From Streptomyces venezuelae (GTDB lineage: Bacteria > Actinomycetota > Actinomycetes > Streptomycetales > Streptomycetaceae), in assembly GCF_008642295.1 (NCBI RefSeq), contig NZ_CP029190.1:5935501-5999500 (forward strand): DNA of 64,000 nucleotides. Reading direction: 5' to 3'. The notes below the pieces were generated by a model, which had not been told where the DNA came from, searched no databases, and saw only the letters and a list, made by a program, of their open reading frames with translations. Of the stretch, positions 32,711 to 41,257 are shown piece after piece (position 1 is the stretch's first letter; every line of letters starts with the position of its first letter). A program made the translations under genes and the position numbers.

Positions 32711-33613
32711 TCAGGATTCCTCCGGGCCGCCCCCCGCCACATCGGACCTGGGGATGATCGTCAACGGATAGGCCGGGGGAGTGCCACCGAATTCCGGACA
32801 CACCGCCTGGTGATCGCACCAGCCGCACAGCTTCGTCGGCCGAGGCCGCCAGTCACCCGACTCCGTCGCCTCCTTGATCGCCTCCCACAGCGCATGCAGC
32901 TTCCGCTCCACCCGCTCCAGATCCGCGATCACCGGGTCGTACGTCAGCACATCCCCACTGCCCAGATACACCAGCTGCAGCCGCCGCGGCACCACCCGCT
33001 TCAGCCGCCACACCACCAGCGCATAGAACTTCATCTGGAACAGCGCACCCTCGGCATACTCCGGACGCGGCGCCTTCCCCGTCTTGTAATCGACGATCCG
33101 CACCTCACCCGTCGGCGCCACATCCACCCGGTCGATGATCCCGCGCAGCCGCAGCCCCGACTCCAGCTCCGCCTCCACGAAGAACTCCCGCTCCACCGGC
33201 TCCAGCCGCGTCGGGTCCTCCAGCGTGAACCAGCGCTCCACCAGCGCCTCGGCCTCCGTCAGCCACCGCGCCAGCCCCGCACCCCCGTCATCCTCCGGGA
33301 ACAGCTGCGCCAGCTCCGGCCTCGACTCCAGCAGCCGGTCCCACTGCCCCGGCACCAGCGCCTTGGCCCGCGGCGCCGTACGCTCGTCCGCAGGATGGTC
33401 GAAGAGCCGCTCCAGCACCGCATGCACCAGCGTCCCCCGCGTCGCCGCCGCACTCGGCTTCTCCGGCAGCTTGTCGATCACCCGGAACCGGTACAGCAGC
33501 GGACACTGCATGAAATCGCTCGCCCGCGACGGGGACAGCGAACTGGGCCGGACAGCAACCGGCGCGGCATCGGCTTCCGCGGCACCTGGCACCGCACCGG
33601 AACTCGTCGTCAT
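32711..33613 (-). CDS. RecB-family nuclease with Fe-S cluster cysteines (PD-(D/E)XK)
   Basis: This 300-residue stand-alone nuclease lacks a helicase. An early cysteine in SRASDFMQCPLLYRFR (residue 37) is followed by RGTLVHAVLERLF, then the active site GIIDRVDV (Asp) and VRIVDYKTGKAPRP (Asp-x-Lys). It ends with CGWCDHQAVCPEF, the CxxC...C triplet that with the first cysteine forms the AddB/Cas4-type 4Fe-4S clamp. It is predicted to be a DNA exonuclease in repair. TAGGGT on the minus strand (plus 33621-33626) lies 7 bases before ATG 33613, so the mRNA is probably leaderless. It is divergent from the site-2 protease gene. Confidence 0.85.
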   Translation of the reverse strand: MTTSSGAVPGAAEADAAPVAVRPSSLSPSRASDFMQCPLLYRFRVIDKLPEKPSAAATRGTLVHAVLERLFDHPADERTAPRAKALVPGQWDRLLESRPELAQLFPEDDGGAGLARWLTEAEALVERWFTLEDPTRLEPVEREFFVEAELESGLRLRGIIDRVDVAPTGEVRIVDYKTGKAPRPEYAEGALFQMKFYALVVWRLKRVVPRRLQLVYLGSGDVLTYDPVIADLERVERKLHALWEAIKEATESGDWRPRPTKLCGWCDHQAVCPEFGGTPPAYPLTIIPRSDVAGGGPEES

Positions 33614-33768
33614 GTCCAAGACCCTACGACCCGCGACCGACAGCACGCGCATACCATCGACGGCGGCACCCCTCGCACTGCATGATCGGAGCATCACCCC
33701 GTGCAACGGCGGGGCCCCGGACACAGCGGCCACCGCACCGGCCCAAGCTCACCGAACGAAGGACAGCC

Positions 33769-34965
33769 GTGGCAGACACCGACGAAACCGGCGAGCGCCC
33801 AGGCAGGCGCTCCGAACCGGGCGGCGGACTCCTCATGGGCCGCCCCTTCGGCGTACCCGTCTACGTCTCGCCCAGCTGGTTCGTGGTCGCCGCCCTCATC
33901 ACCTGGATCTTCGGCGACCGCCTCGGCCAGGTACTGCCCGGCCTCGGAGCCGTCCGCTACCTGATCGCCCTCTTCTTCGCCATCGCCTTCTACGCCTCCG
34001 TACTCGTCCACGAACTCGCCCACGCCATCGCCGGACTCCGCTTCAAGCTCACCGTCCGCCGCATCCAGCTCCAGTTCGTCGGCGGCGCCACCCACGTCGA
34101 CGAGGCCGGCACCCCCGGCCGCGAATTCGTCCTCGCCGGCGTCGGCCCCCTGCTCTCCCTCCTCCTGGCCGGCGCCTTCTACCTCGGCATGACCGCCGTC
34201 GAACCCGGCACCGTCCCCGGCGTCCTGCTGGCCGGCCTCATGATCGCCAACCTGATCGTCGCCGTCTTCAACCTGCTCCCCGGCCTCCCCCTCGACGGCG
34301 GCCGAATGCTCCGCGCCGTCATCTGGGGCATCACCGGCCGCGCCATGTCCGGCACCGTCGCCGCCGCCTGGGTCGGCCGCGCCATCGCCGTCGCCGTCCT
34401 CCTCGGCCTCCCCCTCCTCACCGAAACCGGCGTCATCGGCTCCGGCAACGACGAGGCCGGCGGCATGGACACCGTCATGAACGCCCTGCTCGCCGCCATC
34501 CTCGCGGCGATCATGTGGACCGGCGCCGGCAACAGCCTCCGCATGGCCCGGCTCCGCGAACACCTCCCCGAACTCCGCGCCCACGCCCTCACCCGCCGCG
34601 CCATCCCCATCGAAGCCGCCACCCCCCTCTCCGAAGCCCTCCGCCGCGCCAACGAAGCCGGCGCCCGCGCCCTGGTCATCACCGACGGCCACGGCGAACC
34701 CACCGCCATCGTCCGCGAAACCTCCATCGCCTCCGTCCCCGAACACCGCCGCCCCTGGGTCGCCGTCAGCGCCCTCGCCCAGGACCTCGACGAAGGCATG
34801 AAGGTTTCCGCGGACCTCGCCGGCGAAGAACTCCTCGACCACCTCCGCGCCACCCCCGCCACCGAATACCTGGTCCTCCAGCCCGACGGCTCCATCTACG
34901 GCGTCCTGTCCACCCTCGACGTCGAAAAAGCCTTCTTCAAGGCCATGGCACGGCCCCACTCCTGA
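33769..34965 (+). CDS. Site-2 protease family membrane metalloprotease with CBS domains
   Basis: This 398-residue Rip3/SpoIVFB-like intramembrane protease has a short cytoplasmic N-terminus, then membrane helices. The zinc motif HELAH is at about residues 81-85 within YASVLVHELAHAIAGLRF. The second motif LPLDGGRMLRA is at about 173, with the third zinc aspartate. After more helices the C-terminal ~140 residues hold a CBS-domain pair (ATPLSEALRRANEAGARALVI and LVLQPDGSIYGVLSTLDVEK), a likely adenosine-ligand sensor. GTG 33769 has AAGGA 6 bases before. It lies 18 bases before trmI. The substrate protein is unknown. Confidence 0.9.
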   Translation: MADTDETGERPGRRSEPGGGLLMGRPFGVPVYVSPSWFVVAALITWIFGDRLGQVLPGLGAVRYLIALFFAIAFYASVLVHELAHAIAGLRFKLTVRRIQLQFVGGATHVDEAGTPGREFVLAGVGPLLSLLLAGAFYLGMTAVEPGTVPGVLLAGLMIANLIVAVFNLLPGLPLDGGRMLRAVIWGITGRAMSGTVAAAWVGRAIAVAVLLGLPLLTETGVIGSGNDEAGGMDTVMNALLAAILAAIMWTGAGNSLRMARLREHLPELRAHALTRRAIPIEAATPLSEALRRANEAGARALVITDGHGEPTAIVRETSIASVPEHRRPWVAVSALAQDLDEGMKVSADLAGEELLDHLRATPATEYLVLQPDGSIYGVLSTLDVEKAFFKAMARPHS

Positions 34966-34983
34966 AGCCAATACACTGGTCAC

Positions 34984-35883
34984 ATGTCCGAACCGACCGG
35001 TGCCGCCCGCCGACGCGGGCCCTTCAAGGTCGGGGACCAGGTCCAGCTCACCGACCCCAAGGGACGCCACTACACGTTCACGCTCGAAGCCGGGAAGAAT
35101 TTCCACACCCACAAGGGTTCCTTCCCGCACGACGAGCTGATCGGCGCTCCCGAGGGCAGTGTTGTCCGTACCACGGGGAACGTCGCGTACCTCGCGCTGC
35201 GACCCCTGCTCCCCGACTACGTCCTGTCCATGCCCCGCGGCGCCGCCGTGGTCTACCCCAAGGACGCGGGCCAGATCCTGGCCTTCGCCGACATCTTCCC
35301 CGGCGCCCGCGTCGTGGAAGCGGGCGTGGGCTCCGGCTCCCTCAGCAGCTTCCTGCTGCGCGCCATCGGCGACCAGGGCATGCTCCACAGCTACGAGCGG
35401 CGCGCAGACTTCGCCGAGATCGCCAAGGACAACGTCGAGCGCTACTTCGGCGGCCCGCACCCCGCGTGGCAGCTGACCGTGGGCGACCTCCAGGACAACC
35501 TGTCCGACACCGACGTCGACCGCGTGATCCTCGACATGCTCGCCCCCTGGGAATGCCTCGAAGCGGTCAAGAAGGCCCTGGTCCCCGGCGGCATCCTCTG
35601 CTGCTACGTGGCCACCACCACCCAGCTCTCCAAGACCGTCGAGTCCATCCGCGAGATCGGCTGCTTCGCCGAACCGCAGCCCTGGGAATCGATGATCCGC
35701 AACTGGCACGTGGAAGGCCTCGCCGTCCGCCCCGACCACCGGATGATCGGCCACACCGGCTTCCTCGTCACCGCCCGGCGCCTCGCCGACGGCGTCGAGC
35801 CCCCGCTGCGCCGCCGCCGCCCCGCCAAGGGCGCCTACGGCGAGGACTACGAGGGCCCCGGCAGCGGCTCCGGCCGCGGCTAG
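34984..35883 (+). CDS. trmI: tRNA (adenine-58-N1)-methyltransferase TrmI
   Basis: This 299-residue class I SAM-dependent enzyme makes m1A58 in the T loop of tRNAs. The N-terminal beta-rich domain shows GPFKVGDQVQLTDPKGRHYTF and HKGSFPHDELIG. The catalytic domain has VVEAGVGSGSLSSFLLRAIG (SAM motif I, about residues 119-138), the SAM-ribose acidic residue in HSYERR, DRVILDMLAPWECLE and the FLVTARRLADGV end. Length is normal. TACACT (34972-34977) ends 6 bases before the ATG and no ribosome site exists, so translation is likely leaderless despite the close upstream gene. In many actinobacteria trmI lies next to arc, as it nearly does here. Confidence 0.93.
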   Translation: MSEPTGAARRRGPFKVGDQVQLTDPKGRHYTFTLEAGKNFHTHKGSFPHDELIGAPEGSVVRTTGNVAYLALRPLLPDYVLSMPRGAAVVYPKDAGQILAFADIFPGARVVEAGVGSGSLSSFLLRAIGDQGMLHSYERRADFAEIAKDNVERYFGGPHPAWQLTVGDLQDNLSDTDVDRVILDMLAPWECLEAVKKALVPGGILCCYVATTTQLSKTVESIREIGCFAEPQPWESMIRNWHVEGLAVRPDHRMIGHTGFLVTARRLADGVEPPLRRRRPAKGAYGEDYEGPGSGSGRG

Positions 35884-35902
35884 CCGCCCACCACAACCAC
35901 AA

Positions 35903-35953
35903 GGCGCCGTGCCGTAGTTCCCCCACCACCCGGGGGAACTGCGGCACGGCGCC
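35903..35953 (+). terminator. Very strong terminator of trmI
   Basis: The arms at 35903-35924 and 35932-35953 pair across 22 bases with one G-T pair, 20 bases after the stop codon. It is one of the longest stems in the window. Confidence 0.9.
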
Positions 35954-35998
35954 TCCGCGTTGCCCCCCGCCCGCCGTGTGGGCAATCGTCCGCAGGGC

Positions 35999-36140
35999 GA
36001 TGGGGGTTCCCCCTGCTCGAGCGCAGCCGAGAGCTTGGGGGAGGGTGGGCACACGGCACCAAGGCCCCGGCCGCCCGAACCCGCCCGGACCCACCCTCCC
36101 CCAAGTTCTCGACTTCGCTCGAACAGGGGGGACCCCCATC
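35999..36140. repeat. Large imperfect inverted repeat
   Basis: The left arm (about 35999-36050: GATGGGGGTTCCCCCTGCTC...TTGGGGGAGGGTGGG) and the right arm (about 36089-36140) are imperfect reverse complements of about 50 bases around a 40-base centre. Each arm itself contains GGGGG/CCCCC stems. From memory, sequences of this kind recur in many Streptomyces intergenic regions. Together with the trmI terminator it fills the 320-base gap before the next gene. Confidence 0.8.
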
Positions 36141-36203
36141 GCCGAGCGCAGCGGTATGGCACGATGCTGGCTCCCCGTCATCCCCCGCGCAGGAGACGCC
36201 CCC

Positions 36204-36821
36204 GTGCACAACCCCGCCGAGCCCGCCCTCCCGCACACCCACGCCCGGCCCCTGCACTGGCTCACCACCGCCGCCGCCATGGCCGCCGTCATCGCCGCAG
36301 CGGGACTCCTCCAGCCCACCCCCGCAGCCGGCGCCCGCACCCCCGGCCCCCAGACGGCCGCCGCACCCGGGCCACAGGGCCCCGGAGCCCAGGCTCCCGG
36401 CCCCCAGACCCCCGCACCCGACCCCAAAACCGCCGCATACCCCCTGGACTGCCGAGGCGGACCCCACCAGATCACCGGCACCGCCCAAGGCGACCTCGAC
36501 CGCGACGGACACCCCGACACCGTGGTCGCCGTCCGCTGCGAAGCAGGCCTGGGAACCCCGCCCAACGCCCTCTACGTCCTCGCCCCCGACCCCGCCGACA
36601 CCACCCGCGCCCGGGTCGTCGCCACCCTGCTCCCGGCCGAGCAGCGCCGCCACGTCACCGAGCTCGCCGTACGTGACGGAGCCGTCACCGCCACCCTCCT
36701 CGGCTACTCCGGCCCCGAGGTCCCGCGCTGCTGCCCCGACACCCGCGAGCTCGCCAAGTGGGTATGGACCGCCGGAAAATTCAGCCAGGAGCTGACAACC
36801 GCCGAAGCGCGGAGTGCCTGA
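36204..36821 (+). CDS. Secreted or membrane-anchored protein of unknown function
   Basis: This 205-residue protein has an N-terminal hydrophobic segment (WLTTAAAMAAVIAAAGLL, about residues 17-34) that is a signal peptide or anchor. A proline/alanine-rich linker (PGPQTAAAPGPQGPGAQAPG) follows. The C-terminal domain of about 120 residues contains CRGGPHQITGTAQGDLDRDG, whose DLDRDGHPD is a calcium-loop-like (FG-GAP/VCBS type) motif, and a CC pair in VPRCCPDTREL. GTG 36204 with AGGAG 6 bases before is preferred over ATG 36156. The function is not recognised; an extracellular location is likely. Confidence 0.65.
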   Translation: MHNPAEPALPHTHARPLHWLTTAAAMAAVIAAAGLLQPTPAAGARTPGPQTAAAPGPQGPGAQAPGPQTPAPDPKTAAYPLDCRGGPHQITGTAQGDLDRDGHPDTVVAVRCEAGLGTPPNALYVLAPDPADTTRARVVATLLPAEQRRHVTELAVRDGAVTATLLGYSGPEVPRCCPDTRELAKWVWTAGKFSQELTTAEARSA

Positions 36822-36825
36822 ACCG

Positions 36826-37155
36826 CTACTCGGCGTCCGGCCCGAACACCTCGACCCGGTCCGAAACCCGCCGTACGTGGATGCAGTCGCCCGGGCACTC
36901 CTTGGCCGAGTCCACCACGTCCGAGAGCAGCTCCAGCGGAACCGGAGTGGTCGCCCCCGGCTCCTGCAGCAGCTCGTCCTCCGCACTCTTCACGTACGCC
37001 AGACCGTCGATGTCCAGCTCGAACACCTCCGGCGCGTACTGGACGCAGATGCCGTCGCCGGTGCACAGGTCCTGGTCGATCCAGACCTCCAGCGGCTCTC
37101 CGGCGCCCCCGGATCCTGCGGTTCCGTCGGCCGGAGCCTCCTGCTGCACGGTCAT
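36826..37155 (-). CDS. Ferredoxin, likely 3Fe-4S type
   Basis: This 109-residue electron carrier has cluster ligands in IDQDLCTGDGICVQYAPEVF and SAKECPGDCIHVRRV. The first motif is CxxDxxC: the second cysteine of a 4Fe-4S CxxCxxC is replaced by aspartate. That is typical of 3Fe-4S ferredoxins serving cytochromes P450, or of an Asp-liganded 4Fe-4S cluster. No P450 gene lies in the window. It is longer than usual at both ends, with an N-terminal Gly/Ala-rich tail. It is divergent from arc; AGAGGA precedes the ATG at 37155. Confidence 0.85.
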   Translation of the reverse strand: MTVQQEAPADGTAGSGGAGEPLEVWIDQDLCTGDGICVQYAPEVFELDIDGLAYVKSAEDELLQEPGATTPVPLELLSDVVDSAKECPGDCIHVRRVSDRVEVFGPDAE

Positions 37156-37377
37156 ATCCTCTGCCGTCCCCTTGTGCTGTGCGCGGGTGTTGAACGCTTC
37201 GACCTTACAACTGGCCGCTTTCCGATGTTGATGGGTGGGTATTCACCTGGCGTGAGGGGATACGCAAGGGTGAAGATCGGACACGCCCCTACCGTCTTTG
37301 TGATCTAGGGGTTTCAATCACCACCAGCCCAGGTAGGGTCAGGAAGCGTCCAGCTCCCCTTGGAGGAGGTGAGGACC

Positions 37378-39144
37378 GTGGCAGCCCACGACGACGACAT
37401 CAACCGCGGCATCCGGCCGGGGCGGGGGTCCGATGACCCCGCCGGTCAGGTTGCCTATCTCGAGCAGGAAATCGCCGTCCTGCGACGTAAGCTCGCCGAC
37501 TCTCCGCGACACACGAGGATTCTCGAAGAGCGGATCGTCGAGCTCCAGACAAACCTGGCCGGCGTCTCCGCACAAAACGAGCGGCTGGCCAATACCCTCC
37601 GTGAGGCCCGCGACCAGATCGTGGCACTCAAGGAGGAAGTCGACCGGCTCGCCCAGCCGCCGGCCGGCTTCGGTGTCTTCCTTCAGGCGAACGAAGACGG
37701 CACCGTCGACATCTTCACCGGCGGCCGAAAGCTCCGCGTGAACGTCAGCCCCAGCGTCGACCCGGAAGACCTCCGGCGCGGCCAGGAGGTCATGCTCAAC
37801 GAAGCGCTCAACGTGGTCGAGGCCATGGAATTCGAGCGGGCCGGGGACATCGTCACCCTCAAGGAAATCCTCGAGGACGGCGAGCGCGCCCTGGTCGTCG
37901 GGCACACCGACGAGGAAAGGGTGGTGAGGCTCGCCGAGCCGCTCCTGGACATCACCATCCGCCCCGGCGACGCCCTCCTGCTCGAACCCCGCTCCGGCTA
38001 CGTCTACGAAGTGGTCCCCAAGAGCGAGGTCGAGGAACTCGTCCTCGAAGAGGTCCCGGACATCGACTACGACAAGATCGGCGGCCTGGGCGACCAGATC
38101 GAGCTGATCCGCGACGCCGTCGAGCTCCCCTACCTCTACCCCGACCTCTTCAAGGAGCACGAACTCCGGCCGCCGAAGGGCATCCTGCTCTACGGTCCCC
38201 CCGGATGCGGCAAGACGCTCATCGCCAAGGCGGTGGCCAACTCCCTTGCCAAGAAGGTCGCCGAGGTGACCGGCCAGCCCGCCGGAAAGTCCTACTTCCT
38301 CAACATCAAGGGACCCGAACTCCTCAACAAGTACGTCGGCGAGACCGAGCGGCACATCCGCCTCGTCTTCCAGCGTGCCCGCGAGAAGGCGAGCGAAGGC
38401 ACCCCCGTCATCGTCTTCTTCGACGAGATGGAGTCCCTCTTCCGCACCCGCGGATCCGGCGTCAGCTCGGACGTGGAGAACACCATCGTCCCCCAGCTGC
38501 TCGCCGAGATCGACGGCGTGGAAGGCCTGGAGAACGTCATCGTCATCGGCGCCTCCAACCGCGAGGACATGATCGACCCGGCCATCCTGCGCCCCGGCCG
38601 GCTCGACGTGAAGATCAAGATCGAGCGCCCGGACGCCGAGGCGGCCCGGGACATCTTCGCCAAGTACCTCAAGGCCTCGCTGCCCCTGCACACGGAGGAC
38701 CTCTCCGAACACCAGGGATCCGCCGAGGTCGCGGTCCACAGCATGATCCAGACCGTTGTGGAGCAGATGTACGCCGAAACCGAGGAGAACCGCTTCCTCG
38801 AGGTCACGTACGCCAATGGCGACAAGGAAGTCCTTTACTTCAAGGACTTCAACTCCGGCGCCATGATCCAGAACATCGTCGACCGTGCCAAGAAGATGGC
38901 CATCAAGGCCTTCCTCGAGCACAACCAGAAGGGCCTCCGCGTCTCCCACCTCCTCCAGGCATGCGTGGACGAGTTCAAGGAGAACGAGGACCTGCCGAAC
39001 ACCACCAACCCCGACGACTGGGCCCGGATCTCCGGAAAGAAGGGCGAGCGGATCGTCTTCATCCGCACCCTCGTCACCGGAAAGCAGGGCGCAGACACCG
39101 GACGCTCCATCGACACGGTGGCCAACACCGGTCAGTACCTCTGA
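37378..39144 (+). CDS. arc: Proteasome-associated AAA ATPase Arc (Mpa)
   Basis: This 588-residue hexameric unfoldase recognises pupylated proteins and feeds them into the 20S proteasome. An N-terminal coiled coil (about residues 25-85, [17 protein letters not shown] then [14 protein letters not shown]) binds Pup. Two OB domains (about 90-230) follow. The AAA domain has Walker A GPPGCGKT (273-280), Walker [10 protein letters not shown] (about 344-352) and the arginine-finger region [10 protein letters not shown]. It ends in GQYL, the tail that docks and opens the proteasome gate. GTG 37378 is chosen with GGAGGAGGTGAGG upstream. A terminator separates it from dop. Confidence 0.97.
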   Translation: MAAHDDDINRGIRPGRGSDDPAGQVAYLEQEIAVLRRKLADSPRHTRILEERIVELQTNLAGVSAQNERLANTLREARDQIVALKEEVDRLAQPPAGFGVFLQANEDGTVDIFTGGRKLRVNVSPSVDPEDLRRGQEVMLNEALNVVEAMEFERAGDIVTLKEILEDGERALVVGHTDEERVVRLAEPLLDITIRPGDALLLEPRSGYVYEVVPKSEVEELVLEEVPDIDYDKIGGLGDQIELIRDAVELPYLYPDLFKEHELRPPKGILLYGPPGCGKTLIAKAVANSLAKKVAEVTGQPAGKSYFLNIKGPELLNKYVGETERHIRLVFQRAREKASEGTPVIVFFDEMESLFRTRGSGVSSDVENTIVPQLLAEIDGVEGLENVIVIGASNREDMIDPAILRPGRLDVKIKIERPDAEAARDIFAKYLKASLPLHTEDLSEHQGSAEVAVHSMIQTVVEQMYAETEENRFLEVTYANGDKEVLYFKDFNSGAMIQNIVDRAKKMAIKAFLEHNQKGLRVSHLLQACVDEFKENEDLPNTTNPDDWARISGKKGERIVFIRTLVTGKQGADTGRSIDTVANTGQYL

Positions 39145-39157
39145 CCGACCGGAACGG

Positions 39158-39197
39158 GGCGGCTGCGGATGCCCTGAAAGGGGCGACCGCAGCCGCC
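39158..39197 (+). terminator. Terminator between arc and dop
   Basis: GGCGGCTGCGG (39158-39168) pairs perfectly with CCGCAGCCGCC (39187-39197), with an inner GCCC/GGGC stem and a TGCTTTT tail. Confidence 0.85.
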
Positions 39198-39264
39198 TGC
39201 TTTTCAGCCGCCCGGACCACAATTCAATGACAGAAATGATCTCCCCACCAGCGCGGAGCCGCTC

Positions 39265-39270
39265 TAGGCT
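39265..39270 (+). promoter_or_regulatory. -10 box candidate of dop
   Basis: TAGGCT lies 48 bases before the dop ATG, downstream of the arc terminator, in a locally A+T-richer stretch. No convincing -35 box was seen. Confidence 0.45.
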
Positions 39271-39318
39271 CTTCCGTACCGCTCCCGGTCGGGAGCGCCG
39301 CCGGGCAAGGAGGGCCGC

Positions 39319-40830
39319 ATGACCGTACGGCGCGTAATGGGGATCGAGACGGAGTACGGGATCTCCGTCCCCGGTCACCCGAACGCCAATGCCATGCTCA
39401 CCTCGTCCCAGATCGTCAATGCGTACGCGGCGGCGATGCACCGGGCGCGACGCGCCCGCTGGGACTTCGAGGAGGAGAACCCGCTGCGGGACGCCCGCGG
39501 CTTCGACCTCGCCCGCGAGGCCGCCGACAGCAGCCAGCTGACGGACGAGGACATCGGCCTGGCCAATGTCATCCTCACCAACGGCGCCCGGCTCTACGTC
39601 GACCACGCCCACCCGGAGTACAGCTCACCGGAGGTCACCAACCCGCGCGACGCCGTCCTCTGGGACAAGGCCGGCGAGCGGATCATGGCCGAGGCGGCCG
39701 AACGGGCCGCCCAGCTGCCCGGCGCCCAGCCGATCCACCTCTACAAGAACAACACCGACAACAAGGGCGCCTCCTACGGCACGCACGAGAACTACCTGAT
39801 GAAGCGGGAGACCCCCTTCTCGGACATCGTGCGGCACCTGACCCCGTTCTTCGTCAGCCGCCAGGTGGTGACCGGCGCCGGCCGGGTCGGTATCGGCCAG
39901 GACGGCCGCGAGCACGGCTTCCAGATCAGCCAGCGCGCGGACTACTTCGAGGTCGAGGTCGGCCTCGAGACCACCTTGAAGCGGCCCATCATCAACACTC
40001 GGGACGAGCCCCACTCGGACGCGGAGAAATACCGCCGGCTGCACGTGATCATCGGCGATGCGAACCTCTCCGAGATCTCGACCTACCTGAAGCTCGGCAC
40101 CACGGCCCTGGTGCTGTCCATGATCGAGGACGGCTTCATCAACGTGGACCTGGCCGTGGACCAGCCGGTGCGCACCCTGCACCAGGTCTCCCACGACCCG
40201 GACCTCCAGCACCTGATCACCCTGCGCAGCGGGCGCACCCTGACCGCCGTACAACTCCAGATGGAGTACTTCGAGCTGGCCCGGAAGTACGTGGAGGAGC
40301 GGTTCGGCGCGGATGCCGACGAGCAGACCAAGGACGTCCTCTCGCGCTGGGAGGACGTGCTGGGCCGGCTGGAGAGCGACCCGATGAGCCTGGCGGGCGA
40401 ACTGGACTGGATCGCCAAACGGGAGATCCTGGAGGGCTACCGGCGCCGTGACGGCCTGGGCTGGGACGCGGCCCGGCTGCACCTGGTCGACCTCCAGTAC
40501 TCCGACGTACGCCAGGACAAGGGCCTGTACAACCGCCTGGCCGCCCGCGGCAAGATGAAGCGGCTGCTGGAGGAGCCGGCGGTGGAACGGGCCCAGAGCA
40601 AGCCTCCGGAGGACACCCGGGCGTATTTCCGGGGCCGGTGCCTGGAGCAGTACGCGGACGATGTGGCCGCGGCCAGCTGGGACTCGGTGATCTTCGACCT
40701 CCCGGGCCGCGACTCGCTCCAGCGGGTCCCGACCCTGGAACCCCTGCGGGGTACCCGGAACCACGTGAAGGAGCTCCTGGACCGCTGCCGTACGGCGGAG
40801 GACCTGGTGCGGGTTCTTTCGGGGGGCTGA
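39319..40830 (+). CDS. dop: Dop, depupylase / Pup deamidase
   Basis: This 503-residue enzyme of the glutamine-synthetase-like fold is homologous to PafA. It cleaves Pup from substrates and, in species whose Pup ends in Gln, deamidates it. The N-terminal [20 protein letters not shown] carries the metal-binding glutamates. The insertion around residues 40-85 ([20 protein letters not shown]) is the Dop-loop that separates Dop from Paf[18 protein letters not shown] has the catalytic aspartate. [19 protein letters not shown] is the ATP-binding region. The downstream Pup already ends in Glu, so depupylation is the expected main role. GGAGGG lies 7 bases before the ATG. Confidence 0.96.
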   Translation: MTVRRVMGIETEYGISVPGHPNANAMLTSSQIVNAYAAAMHRARRARWDFEEENPLRDARGFDLAREAADSSQLTDEDIGLANVILTNGARLYVDHAHPEYSSPEVTNPRDAVLWDKAGERIMAEAAERAAQLPGAQPIHLYKNNTDNKGASYGTHENYLMKRETPFSDIVRHLTPFFVSRQVVTGAGRVGIGQDGREHGFQISQRADYFEVEVGLETTLKRPIINTRDEPHSDAEKYRRLHVIIGDANLSEISTYLKLGTTALVLSMIEDGFINVDLAVDQPVRTLHQVSHDPDLQHLITLRSGRTLTAVQLQMEYFELARKYVEERFGADADEQTKDVLSRWEDVLGRLESDPMSLAGELDWIAKREILEGYRRRDGLGWDAARLHLVDLQYSDVRQDKGLYNRLAARGKMKRLLEEPAVERAQSKPPEDTRAYFRGRCLEQYADDVAAASWDSVIFDLPGRDSLQRVPTLEPLRGTRNHVKELLDRCRTAEDLVRVLSGG

Positions 40831-40941
40831 TCGCGGCTGAAAGGGCGCGCGGCCGGGAATCATGAAGGAACCCGGACGTTATGAAAGTGCGGGGACGTAC
40901 GTCGGACCCTCCTTGTAAGGTCCGGCTTAAGGTCTGATCTT

Positions 40942-40966
40942 GAGAGATCCCGATCCGGGGTCTCTC
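40942..40966 (+). other. Hairpin in the pup leader
   Basis: GAGAGATCCC (40942-40951) pairs with GGGGTCTCTC (40957-40966), with one mismatch, 36 bases before the pup start codon. A second hairpin, CGGACC/GGTCCG, lies shortly upstream at about 40902-40924. It could end readthrough from dop or affect pup mRNA stability. Confidence 0.5.
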
Positions 40967-41002
40967 ATCGTGAGCGTGCGAACCGAGCGGGGTGAGGTAG
41001 AC

Positions 41003-41215
41003 ATGGCGACCAAGGACACCGGCGGCGGACAGCAGAAGGCGACGCGCTCGACCGAGGAGGTCGAGGAGACGGCTGCCGAGGCGAGCTCCGACCTCAAGGA
41101 ACGACAGGAAAAGCTGTCAGACGACGTGGACTCGGTACTCGACGAAATCGATGATGTGCTCGAGGAGAACGCCGAGGACTTCGTGCGCTCCTTCGTTCAG
41201 AAGGGTGGAGAGTGA
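41003..41215 (+). CDS. pup: Prokaryotic ubiquitin-like protein Pup, GGE-ending
   Basis: This 70-residue, mostly disordered acidic protein is attached through its C-terminal glutamate to lysines of target proteins as a degradation tag. It begins MATKDTGGGQQKATRSTEE and has the central helix (SDDVDSVLDEIDDVLEENAE) that binds Arc, then FVRSFVQKGGE. The end is Gly-Gly-Glu, so it is ready for PafA without deamidation, unlike the GGQ form of mycobacteria. ATG 41003 has GGTGAGG upstream. It is 42 bases before an endonuclease VII-like gene in the same operon as prcB/prcA. Confidence 0.97.
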   Translation: MATKDTGGGQQKATRSTEEVEETAAEASSDLKERQEKLSDDVDSVLDEIDDVLEENAEDFVRSFVQKGGE

Positions 41216-41257
41216 TTTTCCCTTCGAATCGAAGGTGAAGTGACCCGGGGAGGGTGA

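Noticed and set aside
38205..39230. A second open frame of 341 residues over arc
   Set aside because: It is another frame of the GC-rich arc gene, rich in Arg/Pro/Gly with no domain.
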